Position numbers and translations under genes: made by a program | In this document: positions 1 through 12,018 of the stretch, in pieces | Layout of the letters: every line of letters begins with the position of its first letter | Position numbering within the stretch: position 1 is the first letter of the stretch | Source of the DNA: Nematostella vectensis | Taxonomy: Eukaryota > Cnidaria > Anthozoa > Actiniaria > Edwardsiidae | Reading direction: 5' to 3' | Assembly: GCF_932526225.1 (NCBI RefSeq) | Contig: NC_064034.1 | Location: forward strand, 17,620,887-17,684,886 | DNA length: 64,000 nucleotides | The notes under the pieces: generated by a model | Databases searched by the model: none | What the model saw: the letters and a program-made list of their open reading frames with translations, nothing else | What the model was told of the DNA's origin: nothing

Positions 1-653
1 ATTCCAACAATCCAGGTAATAAAAATAATAGTATCACATGTGTTATTACATGCTCAGGAATGCAATTTGAGTTTTTATTAGGTATCTGTTTAGAAGGTTA
101 CTTTCTCATTGAGCGAGACAAAATAGAGTATCGAAATCCGCTATCCCTCTTAATGAAACCTTTTCTCTCTTTCAGCCTGATCTGTTCAACTTCGACTTTG
201 TAGTGATGAAGCCCGACCTCTAACCTAGCTACAGTGGGAAGATATTACATAATCGATTTTATGAAATACTTTATCATGAAGAATTTTTTAAGAATTTAGA
301 ATAAGATGTTCAAGTCATTCGTCGTCCAAGTACACATTATAAGCCTTTAAAATTGTCACGTTTTTTTTTTTCCTGCGCGGTATATTTTTTGCTGAATTTT
401 ACGAATATGGCGGTGGCATCCCTTAAGGCCTTTGCGGTTTTATTACTTAGAAATTTACATTTTAAATAGATTTAAACATGGACGAAGGCGCAGTTGACCC
501 AGCTCTTTCCCTGCTTCATAAACCTTGTCGTAGTTGCTAGACGCGACAGTGCTGAATAACGTATGCGTATGCGCGTGTTCTGATGAAAACAAACAATCGT
601 AGTATTGAATCGTTCGAGTAAAGGTACGAAAGGCTGACTTCAGTCGCTGTTTT
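1..653. other. Intergenic DNA, no gene seen
   Basis: This stretch is AT-rich with homopolymer runs. No reading frame looks protein-like and no RNA gene was recognised. It may hold an exon of a gene lying to the left of the window, but nothing here supports one. Confidence 0.4.
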
Positions 654-823
654 CAGGCGCGTACACAGGGGGGGGTGCGCAGGGTGCGCGTGCGTTCCCC
701 CCCCCCCCTTGGCGGTCAAAAAAGTGGGTCATTTCTTATTAAGGAATTTTCAAATACTATCCCTTTACCATATGAAACCTACGACTTCGCATCCCCCCTC
801 AGCCAATCCTGGGTACGCGCCTG
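654..823. mobile_element. Short inverted-repeat (MITE-like) element
   Basis: The ends are inverted copies of each other: CAGGCGCGTACACAGG at the left and CCTGGGTACGCGCCTG at the right. The interior has long G and C runs and no gene. TTTT flanks both sides and may be the target duplication. Elements with the related end sequence CAGGCCCGTACCCAGG lie near 2878 and 58155, so this belongs to a small family of non-autonomous DNA elements. The family name is not known to me. Confidence 0.6.
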
Positions 824-1256
824 TTTTGACTAACTGTACAGCATTAAAACCATACTGTACGAGATGAAATATTTGTTTGATAATGAGGGAGTTATAAAGA
901 AAATTTCAGCCTTAAGTTTGGTCTAGTTTTCTAAGAATTCGCCAAAATGTGACAGTTTGCCTGTTAAAAGCCGCCATTTCAAAACAAAAGGCTGGTTAAA
1001 TCGCGCGGTACTGAAACTAGTCTTGCGTTTTTCAGCTCTGGGGCTAGACGCCATATTGAAAATTACCCAGAAGACCCTGGAAACGAGGTTGATTATTGTT
1101 AGTTTATAAAGTGCCGAGCTTCTCGTCAGCTCCAGGAATTTCGTCGTAGGGATCCTTATTACAGCTTCTCGAATACTGCACTTCTGACTGTTCGCTGTTC
1201 TATTCTCATTCGATTTCGGCCCCGCAAAAGCACAATAATTTGTAACCTCGCATTTT
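824..1256. other. Intergenic DNA downstream of the first BH3 ORF
   Basis: No gene is visible. For the minus-strand ORF ending at 1257 this is the 3' flank. The frames open here lack any family resemblance. Confidence 0.35.
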
Positions 1257-1613
1257 TTATGGCCCGTTCAAAACAAACAGCAGCAGAGCCTGGGTACAAA
1301 CACTCAGCATCACGTGACGCAAATAGCTGAGTACGCTCCCTGAGAAGTCGTAGTGAGTCGTCAGCTCGTCTCCGATGCTCGCAAGCTGGCCTGCCAGCTC
1401 GTTTAATGTAGTCGGTGAGGTATTCACGTAGATGTTGCGGTTTTCCGTGGAATTTAAAGTCTGGGCCTGACAACAGATAACATATCGTCGTAGCGATGTG
1501 TCGGGTCGGGACTCCCGCGGGACGGGACGGGACATTGAAAAACTCATGACGTTTCTAAAATAGGACAAAAAATATGTATAATTGTCGGCTGAACAATGTC
1601 CTTTTCGTACCAT
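1257..1613 (-). CDS. Candidate BH3-only protein with C-terminal tail anchor (copy A)
   Basis: The ORF starts at a true ATG at 1613 and encodes 118 residues; internal ATGs at 1547 and 1535 would give 96 or 92. Residues 73-84 read LAGQLASIGDEL, which fits the BH3 pattern hydrophobic-x3-L-x2-I-G-D-E-hydrophobic exactly. Residues about 93-115 are a hydrophobic stretch ending four residues before the stop, typical of a tail anchor for the outer mitochondrial or ER membrane. No BH1, BH2 or BH4 region is present. BH3-only proteins bind the groove of Bcl-2 or Bax/Bak relatives and trigger mitochondrial cell death; that role is inferred. A paralogue lies at 5451-5732 with the same order of motif and tail plus shared scattered residues upstream (RP near the start, an Asn/Arg patch before the motif). 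Expression and upstream exons are untested. Confidence 0.6.
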   Translation of the reverse strand: MVRKGHCSADNYTYFLSYFRNVMSFSMSRPVPRESRPDTSLRRYVICCQAQTLNSTENRNIYVNTSPTTLNELAGQLASIGDELTTHYDFSGSVLSYLRHVMLSVCTQALLLFVLNGP

Positions 1614-1691
1614 TTGCCGATTGAATTATTTTTTTTCAATCAAGTTGAACAGTTTCTCTCTTAGTCTAAATCTTTTAAGATTTTCAAAGTT

Positions 1692-2029
1692 TCTGATTGA
1701 ATAATTATTGTACACCCTTTGGTTAAAAGATTGCTCACTAAAATGATTAAGAACTGTTACAAACGTTATAGCATATAAGACGGTCTTACTTTTAAATTGG
1801 AGCTTTTGATTGAATAATTATTGTACACCCTTTGGATAAAAGATTGCTCACTAAAATGATTAAGAACTGTTACAAACGTTATAGCCTATAAGACGGTCTT
1901 ACTTTTAAATTGGAGCTTCTGATTGAATAATTATTGTACACCCTTTGGATAAAAGATTGCTCACTAAAATGATTAAGAACTGTTACAAACGTTATAGCAT
2001 ATAAGACGGTCTTACTTTTAAATTGGAGC
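1692..2029. repeat. 113-bp tandem repeat, three copies
   Basis: Three near-identical copies start at about 1694, 1807 and 1920. Each begins TGATTGAATAATTATTGTAC and ends near TTTAAATTGGAGC. Only a few bases differ between copies, so the amplification is recent. The open frame that crosses it is a by-product of the repeat. Confidence 0.9.
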
Positions 2030-2877
2030 AGGGAAGCTGGTTTATTCCATACGGCAAGTCCTTTTTTTCTGTCTCCGTTTCGATAAAGTTTGTTTCGCAC
2101 TTTTGTTGTGATTTTGCTTTCTGGTATGGAGGACGAGGTGTGAGCGCGGGAATTTATACTCTTACACCTATGATCTACCAATAACCTCAAACATGGACAG
2201 AATACGGCCCGACCACGGATCACGAGCCATCACGCATCACACGCGATGAGTGCACGCGTCACGCTAATCGAAAATCCAGACGATCACTTTTGTTTCATAC
2301 TTCGTGTAAGTTATTAAATGTGCTTTTGCCTATATTATGTTTATGGAGGAAATGCTATGATCTTTCTCGAAAATATTCGAAAATATTTTCATGAGTCTTA
2401 AGAAAAAGGAAAATTGCTATACCTGTTTGGAAACGGCGGAAAATGTAGAAAAAAAGAGCTGTATAACCTTTAACTTTTTCCCGTTTTCATTTTTCTTTGT
2501 TAGAAGAAAATCCATAACACCTTTACAAGTTACAGAGGTTAGTAAATCGTGTGCCTTGTTTAATTATTTATTTATTTTTTCGTTGGGAAAAGTAAAATGA
2601 TAGTTCTGACAAAACATCCCATACAAGCAGTTTTATAGTTTTATATGTTTATTTTTGCCAGTTACAATGAACCCGTTAAAACCTTCTATTAAAAGCAAAA
2701 CAGGTCAGGTGCGGACCTAGAGTTTGCGGTGAAGGGGGGTAGAGTGCGCAGACAAAATAGTATATCACGACCCTTCAAAAGGAGATCGCGGACAAGGGAG
2801 GGTTAAGAATTTTGTGGTGTGTGTCACTCACTCCCTTAGCCTCGCCGAAACTTCTAAAAGTCCTGATTTTGTAACAG
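2030..2877. other. Intergenic DNA, no gene seen
   Basis: The region is AT-rich with poly-A and poly-T runs. The 69-residue frame at 2391-2600 is low-complexity Lys/Phe sequence and is not taken as a gene. Confidence 0.35.
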
Positions 2878-3241
2878 TGCAGGCCCATACCCAGGATTTT
2901 TCTTCGGGTGGTGCGAAATCCGAAAAAGTGAACCTTATTTTTCCGGGGGGGGGGGGGGGGGAGGGAGGGAGTTCTCTGATAAAAATCTAACCACCTCCGA
3001 AAGAACAAAAAGGATTTTTTTTTTTGTGCCTTTGCAGTGTCTCTACGGGACGTTTATTGTCGAATTTGGCTACATACCAAAGTGATCTTGCTTATGAATT
3101 TGAGTTTTGTCTACAAACTGCAAATAGCACGTCTTTTGAGAACCAAAAGTGGACTTTCGGCCTGCTCCCCCCAGGGTACGGGCCTGAAGTGCCCACCGTT
3201 TAGCACCCCCCTGGGTACGGGCCTGAAGTGCCCACCGTTTA
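2878..3241. mobile_element. Inverted-repeat element with duplicated right end
   Basis: The left end is TGCAGGCCCATACCCAGG at 2878. The right end, CAGGGTACGGGCCTGAAGTG, occurs twice in tandem (around 3172-3203 and 3209-3240, 37-bp period). A G run lies near the left end. The same family is present intact at 58155-58462. The open frames crossing it are not genes. Confidence 0.6.
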
Positions 3242-5450
3242 GATATAATATAAATAATAATCGTTTAATCGTCCAACCGACAAGATCAAGAACTACGGCG
3301 CCCTCATTTTTTAAACCTTGTGTCCTTAGACAAGTCAAGCCTTTACGTTTCCTTTTTCAGCGAGGTCTTTTGTTCTTAAACCCGAGATTTTACTTTTCAT
3401 CTGTCCCAAGTGGACGCTGTTCAGTTTATTTACATTTATATAATCACGTTCTAGAAATACTCTTTATGATTTGAAAATGAATGTTTCGATGATCAGGTGA
3501 TATTCCTACTCTCAGTTGCTTATGCCATAGAAACTCATAGAAATCATTTCTCTGAGTACATAATTGGCACTTTTGCTTTAATATTTGTTCCTTGCCTTAG
3601 TCGAACGTGCGAAATTGTGTTTATGTTTCATTTGAAAACGTCAGAAAATATTTGTAGTAATTGCACGCGTTCGTTTTCTTTCGCCTTTGTTTGAGTGAGT
3701 TCACAGTAATATGGTAAAATAAATGGCATTAACTCTAAATCTCTATCAAGAGTCAACTTGAGATCCGGAATGTTCCATGAGTGGCAAATACGCCTATATC
3801 TGCGCAAAAATTCTTCCCCCTTGCGTTTCTTGCCTCGCTAATGGATAAAACATATTGTTTAGTTCAGTACAGTCAAGGGACTTGTTGGGTTTTGTCCCTG
3901 TTACGTGTGACGAAGTAAATCTTGGCTTTATGAGAACGGGGACTTTCTCACCTTCTACAGCCAATCACAACTCGTGCCGCTTATTCCATTGTCTGGGCCT
4001 GTTTAATATTCATAATTTCAGGTGTCGAGGCTCTAAAAATGAGACAAATTTATTCTTTTAAAGGCAAAGCCTTTTTTTTTGAATGGATATCAAGTCCTAA
4101 AGGGTTTAGAGCTATAGAAAATGGATTTCGAAATGAAAGTGTAAGAAAGGGGGCATATTTGGCAAATACCAGAAAAAAGACTGGCGTAAAAAAACGTATT
4201 TACGTATTTGCCCTGCGTCACAACATTTTGGAATTAACCAAGCGAAATTCCGTCTGTTTTTTAGGAGAACACAGATTGTTGTCTTTGAGGAATATGTCGC
4301 AGTCTTTCTTGTCGTGGTGTTGTCCGGATAGACTCGAATGGCCCTCTACCTGCAGACGGTTAGTTATGTTGTTTATCTTAGGCTTTTGTATGTCCCGAAC
4401 CGCTGTAAACACTACATGGACATCTTTGTTGTTCGCCGTAAGCAGGAATACAATGTCAGCTGTGGATATTACAAATAGATGCCATATACTTTGATGCGCT
4501 TGTGTACTTTATTTCTATCAGCATTTTTGCGTTATCGAAGAATAATCCCACTAAAAAATGAGAGCTGTGTTTTTCATACGGACGTAAAAAGTTTTAAGTA
4601 CAGGATAAGCTTTTGTCCCGTTTTCATATCATACTAGATTTCTCCTTTTGCTTCGTATAGCCCATCAAAAGTATTGTAAAATATATCAATAACAGGTTTA
4701 TTCTCATGATTGTTTTTAGTATATTTTTATATAAAACACAGTTACACTGATGAGGGTGTTGAGCAAAATGACTGAATGCGAACACTAGGGCAATTTTACT
4801 TAGAATTATTTCATAGTTTTCTATGAAAACATATATTAATTTTGTACTACACAGATAATATTCAAGGAATTGTTGGTATTTTATCGAGATCCGTAGCCGC
4901 TAGAGAATACAGGGCCCAAATAGGACTTTACACCTTGATTCTCAAAGGTCGACACTGCCACAACCAGATATAACCAGCACATTTCATGCGAATTCTAGAC
5001 TCCTATTACTATTTTATCTTATTTCTACTCTATATCCACGCTCGTAAAATATTGTCTTTTGTGTGTTTTTTTCTCAGGTTTTGTTCGATATGAAATTCTA
5101 GACCCTTGAATTTCTAAAATGCTTATTGCGTTTTTTTTCCCACTTTTTTTCGTCGCTCCCCTGTGACGCGACTTGTTTACTGTAAAACAGTCTGACTTCG
5201 TTGCTAATTTCGTCATTTCTCATTTATCTAATATGTTCTCGGTTTGGAAGTAGCTGAGGGCTGCACCATTGCATTATGTTTGTTTTTCACCATGTCGGTA
5301 GTTTGCGTGCTATCATCCTGTTTGGGCGATTTTGCGCGAATTCTGTGTCGCGTCTGTCGCACTCTATTCACGCTCGATCGATTTTGCGTACAGTACATTT
5401 TGCTTTTAACTGGGAGCCTCGCCCCGTCCTTTTTTTTACCCGCCGAAGTA
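3242..5450. other. Intergenic DNA between the two BH3 ORFs
   Basis: Several frames of 60-150 codons are open on the plus strand (for example 4039-4494), but none shows a domain, a biased third codon position or good splice context. Nothing else was recognised. Confidence 0.35.
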
Positions 5451-5732
5451 TCAGGCTGCGCTATTTAAGTACACAAGCAACAGATTAACGCCAACACTGA
5501 CGGCCATCAATCCAACTTCTCGAGCGAGACGTCTCTTGTAGTTGTTCCTTTCTGTGAGCTCGTCTCCGATGTTCGCTAGCTGATTGGCCAACTCGTTGAT
5601 GGTTGCTATGGGAGCAATGACACTTCCATTGTTCGTTACTAATGGAAGGTTTCTCTGTTCGGGAGCCTTGCTGCAAAGAGCGAGAAACTGAAGTCGAGAG
5701 ACAACAGACGGGCGAACGGTTTCTGGTAACAT
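5451..5732 (-). CDS. Candidate BH3-only protein with C-terminal tail anchor (copy B)
   Basis: Starting at the ATG at 5732 the protein has 93 residues. The frame stays open upstream to about 5801 but without an ATG; a splice acceptor-like site (TTAACTACTTTAG) lies in that extension, so a 5' exon is possible. Residues 48-59 read LANQLANIGDEL, an exact BH3 pattern. A basic patch (about 62-71) is followed by a hydrophobic tail (about 73-90) that ends next to the stop, as in tail-anchored Bcl-2 family members. It is clearly related to the ORF at 1257-1613, on the same strand 3.8 kb away, so the two look like a tandem duplicate pair. Pro-death function through Bcl-2-family binding is inferred from the motif. 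Confidence 0.65.
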   Translation of the reverse strand: MLPETVRPSVVSRLQFLALCSKAPEQRNLPLVTNNGSVIAPIATINELANQLANIGDELTERNNYKRRLAREVGLMAVSVGVNLLLVYLNSAA

Positions 5733-8700
5733 GCTCCCGCTTGTGAATTCTTTGATAGTAAATCTAAAGTAGTTAAGAAAAATGAAGGTTACACAATGCA
5801 AAACTTTACTAGGGCAATCTACCAGTTAGTAGCGATGATGAAAATACGGCGTTAAAAAAATGTCGGTTTTGGAACATCGCTAACAAACAAAAAAAGTACG
5901 ATTTTGTTACAATTTCGGCACATCATAGTAATATTGTATTTGCAATTTGTACTTCTACTACTAGGTGCTATTGTCGGACCCAGTGGGAAATATTTTGTCT
6001 TGTTCGCCAAGACTTCGTTAAACATTGAACCCCTGCTGTGTTATTTGATACTCACCTATGTGTAACTTTAGTCAAGATCTATGACAGGTTCACTGTGCAC
6101 TCTTGATTGGTAACTGTACACCTCTAGTAGTTTCTTGATTCTGGGCTATCTGTCTTGTGTCTGACAGCTCGCCTTGGCGTGGTGTTTATATAGTTGTCCC
6201 ATTTCTCTGTACCTGACTCATGAGGCGTTTGTAATCATTTAGTGAGCGCCCGGCAACTCACGATATCCCAAGTCACGCTATCAATACTGTCCTCTGATTG
6301 GCTGAGGGCCGAGCGGGTTCGAGGCTCTTTGGTCCACCAACACAGGAATCAGAATTTGCTCTCACGCAACCTAACTAACCAATCACAGCTAAGCAAAATC
6401 AAAGGGTTCTCTCGCAGAAATCCCCTCGCAAACACGACCCATTTTGCATTTCTCACATACCTTTTCTCCCAAATTTCTAAATTCCCCTCATACTAGAGCG
6501 CTTGTTCAATAACTTCACATCCTTCTAGCACTGTTTTCTTGTGTCAAATTGGATTTCATGACAAATTATCTTGCTGATGAACTCAGTAATACAAAGAAGG
6601 TGTTTTAATGGGGTGTGAAAATGTTATCGGGTATTATACCGGTATTGTAGTTGTACTGAATCCTACTTTAATTAAAGCTGACATCCGTGCTTACTTTTGC
6701 TTTCTTATATTTTGATTTGAAGTCGAACTCGAACTCGAGCATTCTGTGCCCAGACGTATTTTAAGCTATGACGAAACCCCCATTTCGGACGGACACTTCC
6801 GTGCGTGGTACAACAACCAGCGTTCCGCGACCTTCAAAATTCCCATTCGGTTTGACACCTTTTACCGTAAGTGCCATGCTCCTCACTCCGGACTTTCCCC
6901 GATCACGCTAACTCTAGAACACGTTCATGCTAGAAGCACACGCATTCAACGCGCTTCGCACGTCTCAGGGGCAAATTCATCACAAAGAAGTATTTTATCT
7001 ACGTACAAATATACATATATCGTTTTTTATCGTTATAATATCCTATTTTCTAGAGTATCTAGCATTGTAAGTGTTCTTTAGGATTGTTCCGAGTTTGGCG
7101 AATGCGAAGAAAAGAGAGTTTCACGCTGCGATAACTGTGCAAGTTATTTGTTTCATTTTCTCGGGAAGAAAGTTTACTTACAGCCTTGGTATTCGTTCAA
7201 ACTTTATTATATTGACAATACAATAAAGATGTCTACTTGATGAGTAGTTTCATTACGGCTTTTCGAATATTTTGTGGGATAATTGCTTTCAAAATGAATG
7301 CTAAGAGTAACTTGACGGATATTAAATTCTAATTCGAGAACTGCACCTTTATTTACTTTGGACAAACTCAACAGTATTAAACTTTTATATGTGTTTCTTG
7401 GAAAATGAGAAGTAAAAGAAAACATTAAATGCTAAAAACAATAATGATTTTTTTGCTGTTGAGAATACAGGAATAAGGGGATAAAGAGTTGGGTGGATTA
7501 TCGATCACCGGACTCGACTCATATTGACTAACCCTTTTACATCGTGTCTTCTTTTAAGCAATGAGGCACAGACGAAAGCAGCGAGGAATATTGTTTTTAG
7601 ATATTGTCTTGCAAATTTTCTTCGAGTGCTTTTAGAAATTCGGTGAGTTCCGTGTTCGAGAGTTGAACAAAAAGCATAATTTATGTGTAATAACGGTGAT
7701 GTTCACGCCTTTTCGGCCAATCAGACAAGACCCTGATCCTCGATTCAAATGCCTCCTCAAATGAATTAATCCATCAAGGCTTAGATCAGAATATTAACCT
7801 CGCAAATCGTCTTAATATTGGTTATAAATTATCTAGTTAACGTTCTTTCGAATCTATTTCGTCGGTCATCCCTGCTAAACACACTGGGGCGACCATGGCG
7901 CCTTTAAAATAGTGCGTGTTTTTATCAAGATGATTTTCGTTGTAGAGAAGCTATTTCTGGTTCAAACAGTGTTTTTTTTCTCGGCTACCTTTTTCGTGTT
8001 CTTTTTCTCTCCACTGCTATAACAGCTGGGGTAGATGATATCTGTGTGAAACGTAGTCTAGACAAATTTGCATTTGAAATTTAAAAAAAGCTTGAAAAAA
8101 CTTTCATCTCGGGACGACGATGTTTTTTGTGGATGAGACACAGATAGTTTTTCGAGAGAAGCGGTTAGTGAAATGAACTCGGCTTTGGCTTGTTTGTTGT
8201 TAATGTTTTTTTAAGTGCATCTGAATTTCAACCGCGTTTTTCTCGTTCGCTATTTGGCGAACGACATTTCCCTTTTTCTTCATGTACAACATGTACAACA
8301 AGACGAGAGGCAATTCAAACTTACAGCTGAACAATTGAGTCGGCAAAATCTCCACCGTGTTTCCTCTATTATTAGAAGTCGGCCTTTTGCCAAGTCGTTT
8401 TTGAGGGAATGTGAGCAAATTATCGAGAAAACGATGGAAGCTTATGTATTTAGGGTCTCCATGACAAACCAACTGCTGATAAAATATTATCAATGTCAAG
8501 AGAGCATGAGATATCTTATGCTCTCTTGCCAATGTTTAATAATTTTGTAAGGGAACACTACTAGATTATTCCCCGCTTTTGACTGCGGCCATCATACCAG
8601 AGAACGACGAAAAAAATATAATATATTTAAATGAAACTAAACCCTTTCTCACAAAGAAACTTTATGACTTTATTCGTAAGTGCTAGATAAATTGCTTTTT

Positions 8701-9707
8701 ATTGCTGTTATTTTGCCGTTAATAGTCTGAACGCGTGCTAATTTGCCACTAAAACGTTAGCACGTGATCTCTTAGCGCAAGTCCCCAAAATCGCGCGGCC
8801 AAAGTTATCAAACGTTCTTTATTTCCAGGGACCTGGGGACCGCGTTAGCATACTTTCAAGGGGTAGGGCCAGAGTGGTAGGGCTGATAAGTAAGAATGTA
8901 CCACAAAATTGAGGGGGCTGACTATAAGAAATATATGACACTTTCTTGAAAAGAGGTGGGGCTTTAGCCCTCCCCCTCCGCGGTGCCTGATTTCTTCTGA
9001 AATCAGTGGCGGATCTAGGGGAATGGTTTAGGGGGTTTAACTCCCCCTCCCCCCCCCCCCCCCCTTTAGGCTGCCAGAAAAGCATATGTAACAAAAAAAC
9101 TCCCCTTTGTCACTGAGGGTAGGGTTGAAATTTTTTGAGCGTCAATTTCGGAGAGGGCCGCAATTTTTGATACAGGGTTTAGGGGAGGGATTTATTTTTT
9201 GAACAGGTATTCTGATCAATTAACGAGCCTCCTTATATTTTCTGGGGAGAACCCCGGGCCCCTACAAAATAAATAAATTGTGATGCGCCTTCTGCTTGCA
9301 TTTTCATGAATTTCGTTTGGCTGGCGTTGAAAATCATTATCCCCTAAAGTGTTGTCTGTACTATTTTCATCTTTTGCAGTTTTGGTTTTATTAACTTCCT
9401 TAAATGAATTTACGAATTTTGATTCATGTCAAAGTCTCCCCTCCTACAAACTAGGTTCGAATTTGGATTGAGCTTTTTTGTCAGAATTAAATGTTTGCTT
9501 GTATACAATAAACACCTTTCCTGACTGTGTTCTTGTAGCAGAAAATTCAAGTGTCACTTTTATAGTGATTTTGGTGTATACAACAAGCAAGAAAAAACAT
9601 TCAATTTCGACATGAATGCTCAATTCAGAATCGCTTGCCCTTTCTATACAAATATTGGATAATTTGAACTCGCACTAAGCTGACAATTTACTGGCTTATT
9701 TGAATTA
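5733..9707. other. Gene-poor intergenic DNA
   Basis: No gene is recognised in about 4 kb. Open frames at 6242-6496, 6746-7081 and 8200-8550 (both strands) have no recognisable domain. A phrase typical of DNA-transposon ends (GTGGCGGATCTAGGGG) occurs near 9006 beside a long C run. The first few hundred bases are the likely promoter region of the BH3 ORF at 5732. Confidence 0.4.
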
Positions 9708-9991
9708 CAGTCGGACCTCTATTAAGCGGCCCTCTATTGAGCGGTCACCCTCTATTCAACGGTCATTTATCAAAGTCCCGAATTTTCCCCCTTATGTTTA
9801 CTGTAAATTTGACCTCTATTGAGCAGTCACCTCTATTAAGCGGACGCGGTCACCAAAGAAGGGTCCCAATTGGTTGATTTCATTGTTTTTCACCTCTATT
9901 AAACGGTCATCGTCAATATTTGTCAGCATGACAACAGATAGTGCACGTCATATTTCGTCATATTTTTAACTGTCTAATCTAATTACTATGG

Positions 9992-10403
9992 CTAATCGTC
10001 TTGTGAGACTTGTGTGATCTTGTGCGGATCAGTGGCATCAAATTCCTCGATTACCAATTTCCGCTTTAGCCAGCTAGAAGAAAAACTGTCACCTTCAAAT
10101 ATGTATTCACAAGGAATCTCGAGTCCATAGCCACCACCTCTGTTCACCCACTTCCCTTTGACTACGACTTTCTCACAGTTCGTAGGTCTCTTGAGATATT
10201 TGGTAACCCACGTTGACATCAGTTTGGGAATATGCCTGATAACCTTCGTAATCGTCAACTAGAGTATTCGGGTGACCGTCTCCATCCATCACCGTTTTGT
10301 CGGCTTTTTCTCTTACGATTGCAACAGCATTCGGATCCTTTACGTTAGTTGGTTCCCGCATAAGTTTGTAAACATTTTCTAGTGCTGGTTCCCACTCAGT
10401 CAT
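9992..10403 (-). pseudogene. HIRAN-like protein, transposon copy 1, frameshifted
   Basis: The frame from 10403 carries the HIRAN-like core DPNAVAIVREK and then shifts near 10228, where this copy has one more C than the second copy (ATAACCTTCG against ATAACTTCG). A second frame carries the rest, including GGGYGLEIPCEYIFEGD, to a stop at 9992. HIRAN domains bind DNA 3' ends in proteins such as HLTF; whether this version binds DNA is unknown. The start shared with copy 2 (a region 5' of 10403) is also disrupted here. Confidence 0.6.
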
Positions 10404-11201
10404 GTACTCATGGTATCCCCGAATGAATGCAACTGGGTCAGAGTTTTTTTGTTGTGAGTTTTTGGGTACGGCAACGCACTGCGAGTTTTTGATTCAACTT
10501 CCAAAATCGCGCAAACGCTTAATGACGTATATCGACGGGAACGAAGCGTGTAACATCACCTCAATGCACTCATTTACTTTACATAACTCCAGCGAAAGTA
10601 GCTCGTGCCCATAGAATTGGTCAAAGCCACAAGAGCCGTATAGGCAAAAACAAACTGACTAGGCGGTTTCAAACATTTCTGGATCATTTCTTGGAATGCA
10701 CCAGGCCCCGTCTTAGGGCTAACATGATTGTTACTGTTGTTAATTATAATAAAAAGTTCTTACGTATAATTACAGCCCGATTTACCCGCTAATTTAGGGG
10801 GGAAAATAGCGAAACCTCTATTAAGCGGTCAACCTCTATTAAGCGGTCACTAAGCTTAGTCCCGAGGGTGACCGCTTAATAGTGAGCGGTCACCCTCTAT
10901 TCAACGGTCATTTACCAAAGTCCCGAATTTTCCCCCTTATGTTTACTGTAAATTTGACCTCTATTGAGCGGTCACCTCTATTAAGCGGACGCGGTCACCA
11001 AAGGAGGGTCCCAATTGGTTGATTTCATTGTTTTTCACCTCTATTAAACGGTCATCATCAATATATGTCAGCATGACAACAGATAGTGCACGTCATATTT
11101 CGTCATATTTTTAACTGTCTAATCTAATTACTATGGCTAATCGTCTTGTGAGGTCTTGTGCGGATCAGTCGCAACAAATTCCTCGATTACCAATTTCCGC
11201 T

Positions 11202-11633
11202 TTAGCCAGCTCTAGAAAAAAAACTATCACCTTCAAATATGTATTCACAAAGAATCTCGAGTCCATAGCCACCACCTCTGTTCACCCAATTCCCTTTGAC
11301 TACGACTTTCTCACAGTTCGTAGGTCTCCTGAGATATTTGGTAACCCACGTTGACATCAGTTTGGGAATATGCCTGATAACTTCGTAATCGTCAACTAGA
11401 GTATTCGGGTGACCGTCTCCATCCATCACCGTTTTGTCGGCTTTTTCTCTTACGATTGCAACAGCATTCGGATCCTTTATGTTAGTTGGTTCCCGCATAA
11501 GTTTGTAAACATCTTCTAGTGCTGGTTCCCACTCAGTCATGTAGTCATGGTATCCCCGAATGAATGCAACTGGGTCAGATTTGTGAGTTTTTGGGTACGG
11601 CAACGCACTGAGAGTTTTTGATTCGACTTCCAA
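11202..11633 (-). pseudogene. HIRAN-like protein, transposon copy 2, 3' end altered
   Basis: This copy has 143 codons open from 11633. It shows the HIRAN-like pattern: DPNAVAIV near residue 54, then VIRHIPKLMSTWV and GGGYGLEI. Compared with copy 1 the reading frame is lost about 30 codons before the expected end, giving a short tail (FFSRAG) and a stop at 11202. The two copies are therefore broken at different places. It was probably picked up or carried by the element; host function is not supported. Confidence 0.6.
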
Positions 11634-12018
11634 AATCGCGCAAACGCTTAATGACGGATATCGACGGAAACGACGCGTGTAACATCACCTTAACGCACTC
11701 ACTTACTTTACATAACGCCAGCGAAAGTAGCTCATGCCCATAGAATTGGGCAAAGCCACAAGAGCCGTATAGGCAAAAACAAACTGACTAGGCGGTTTCA
11801 AACATTTCTGAATCAAATTGGAATGCACCAGGCCCCGTCTTAGGGCTAACATGATTGTTACTGTTGTTTATTATAATAAAAAGTTCTTACGTATAATTAC
11901 AGCCCGATTTACGCTAATTTAGGGGCGAAAATAGCGAAACCTCTATTAAGCGGTCAACCTCTATTAAGCGGTCACTAAGCTAAGTCCCGAGGGTGACCGC
12001 TTAATAGAGGTTCGACTG

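Larger units (their letters stand above)
9708..12018. mobile_element. Tigger/pogo-like element, tandemly doubled, carrying a HIRAN gene
   Basis: The outer ends are inverted: CAGTCGGACCTCTATTAAGC at the left and, read inward from the right, CAGTCGAACCTCTATTAAGC. TA flanks both ends (9706-9707 and 12019-12020), the duplication made by Tc1/mariner-superfamily elements. The interior is two head-to-tail copies of a ~1148-bp unit, joined near 10812-10895 by partial terminal sequence rich in the motif CTCTATTAAGCGGTCA. No transposase is visible, so the element is non-autonomous; each copy instead carries a broken minus-strand gene resembling a HIRAN domain protein. Confidence 0.75.

Noticed and set aside
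1159-1473. 104-codon minus-strand frame overlapping BH3 copy A
   Set aside because: It is the shifted frame of the BH3 ORF, with no motif and an Arg-rich composition.
4039-4494. 151-codon plus-strand frame
   Set aside because: Composition is like its surroundings, with no domain and no supporting splice or promoter features.
5733-5801. Longer N-terminus for BH3 copy B from 5801
   Set aside because: The first codon would be TTG; the first ATG is at 5732. A spliced upstream exon remains possible.
8200-8550. Overlapping 110-codon frames on both strands
   Set aside because: Neither shows a domain, splice context or a related copy.
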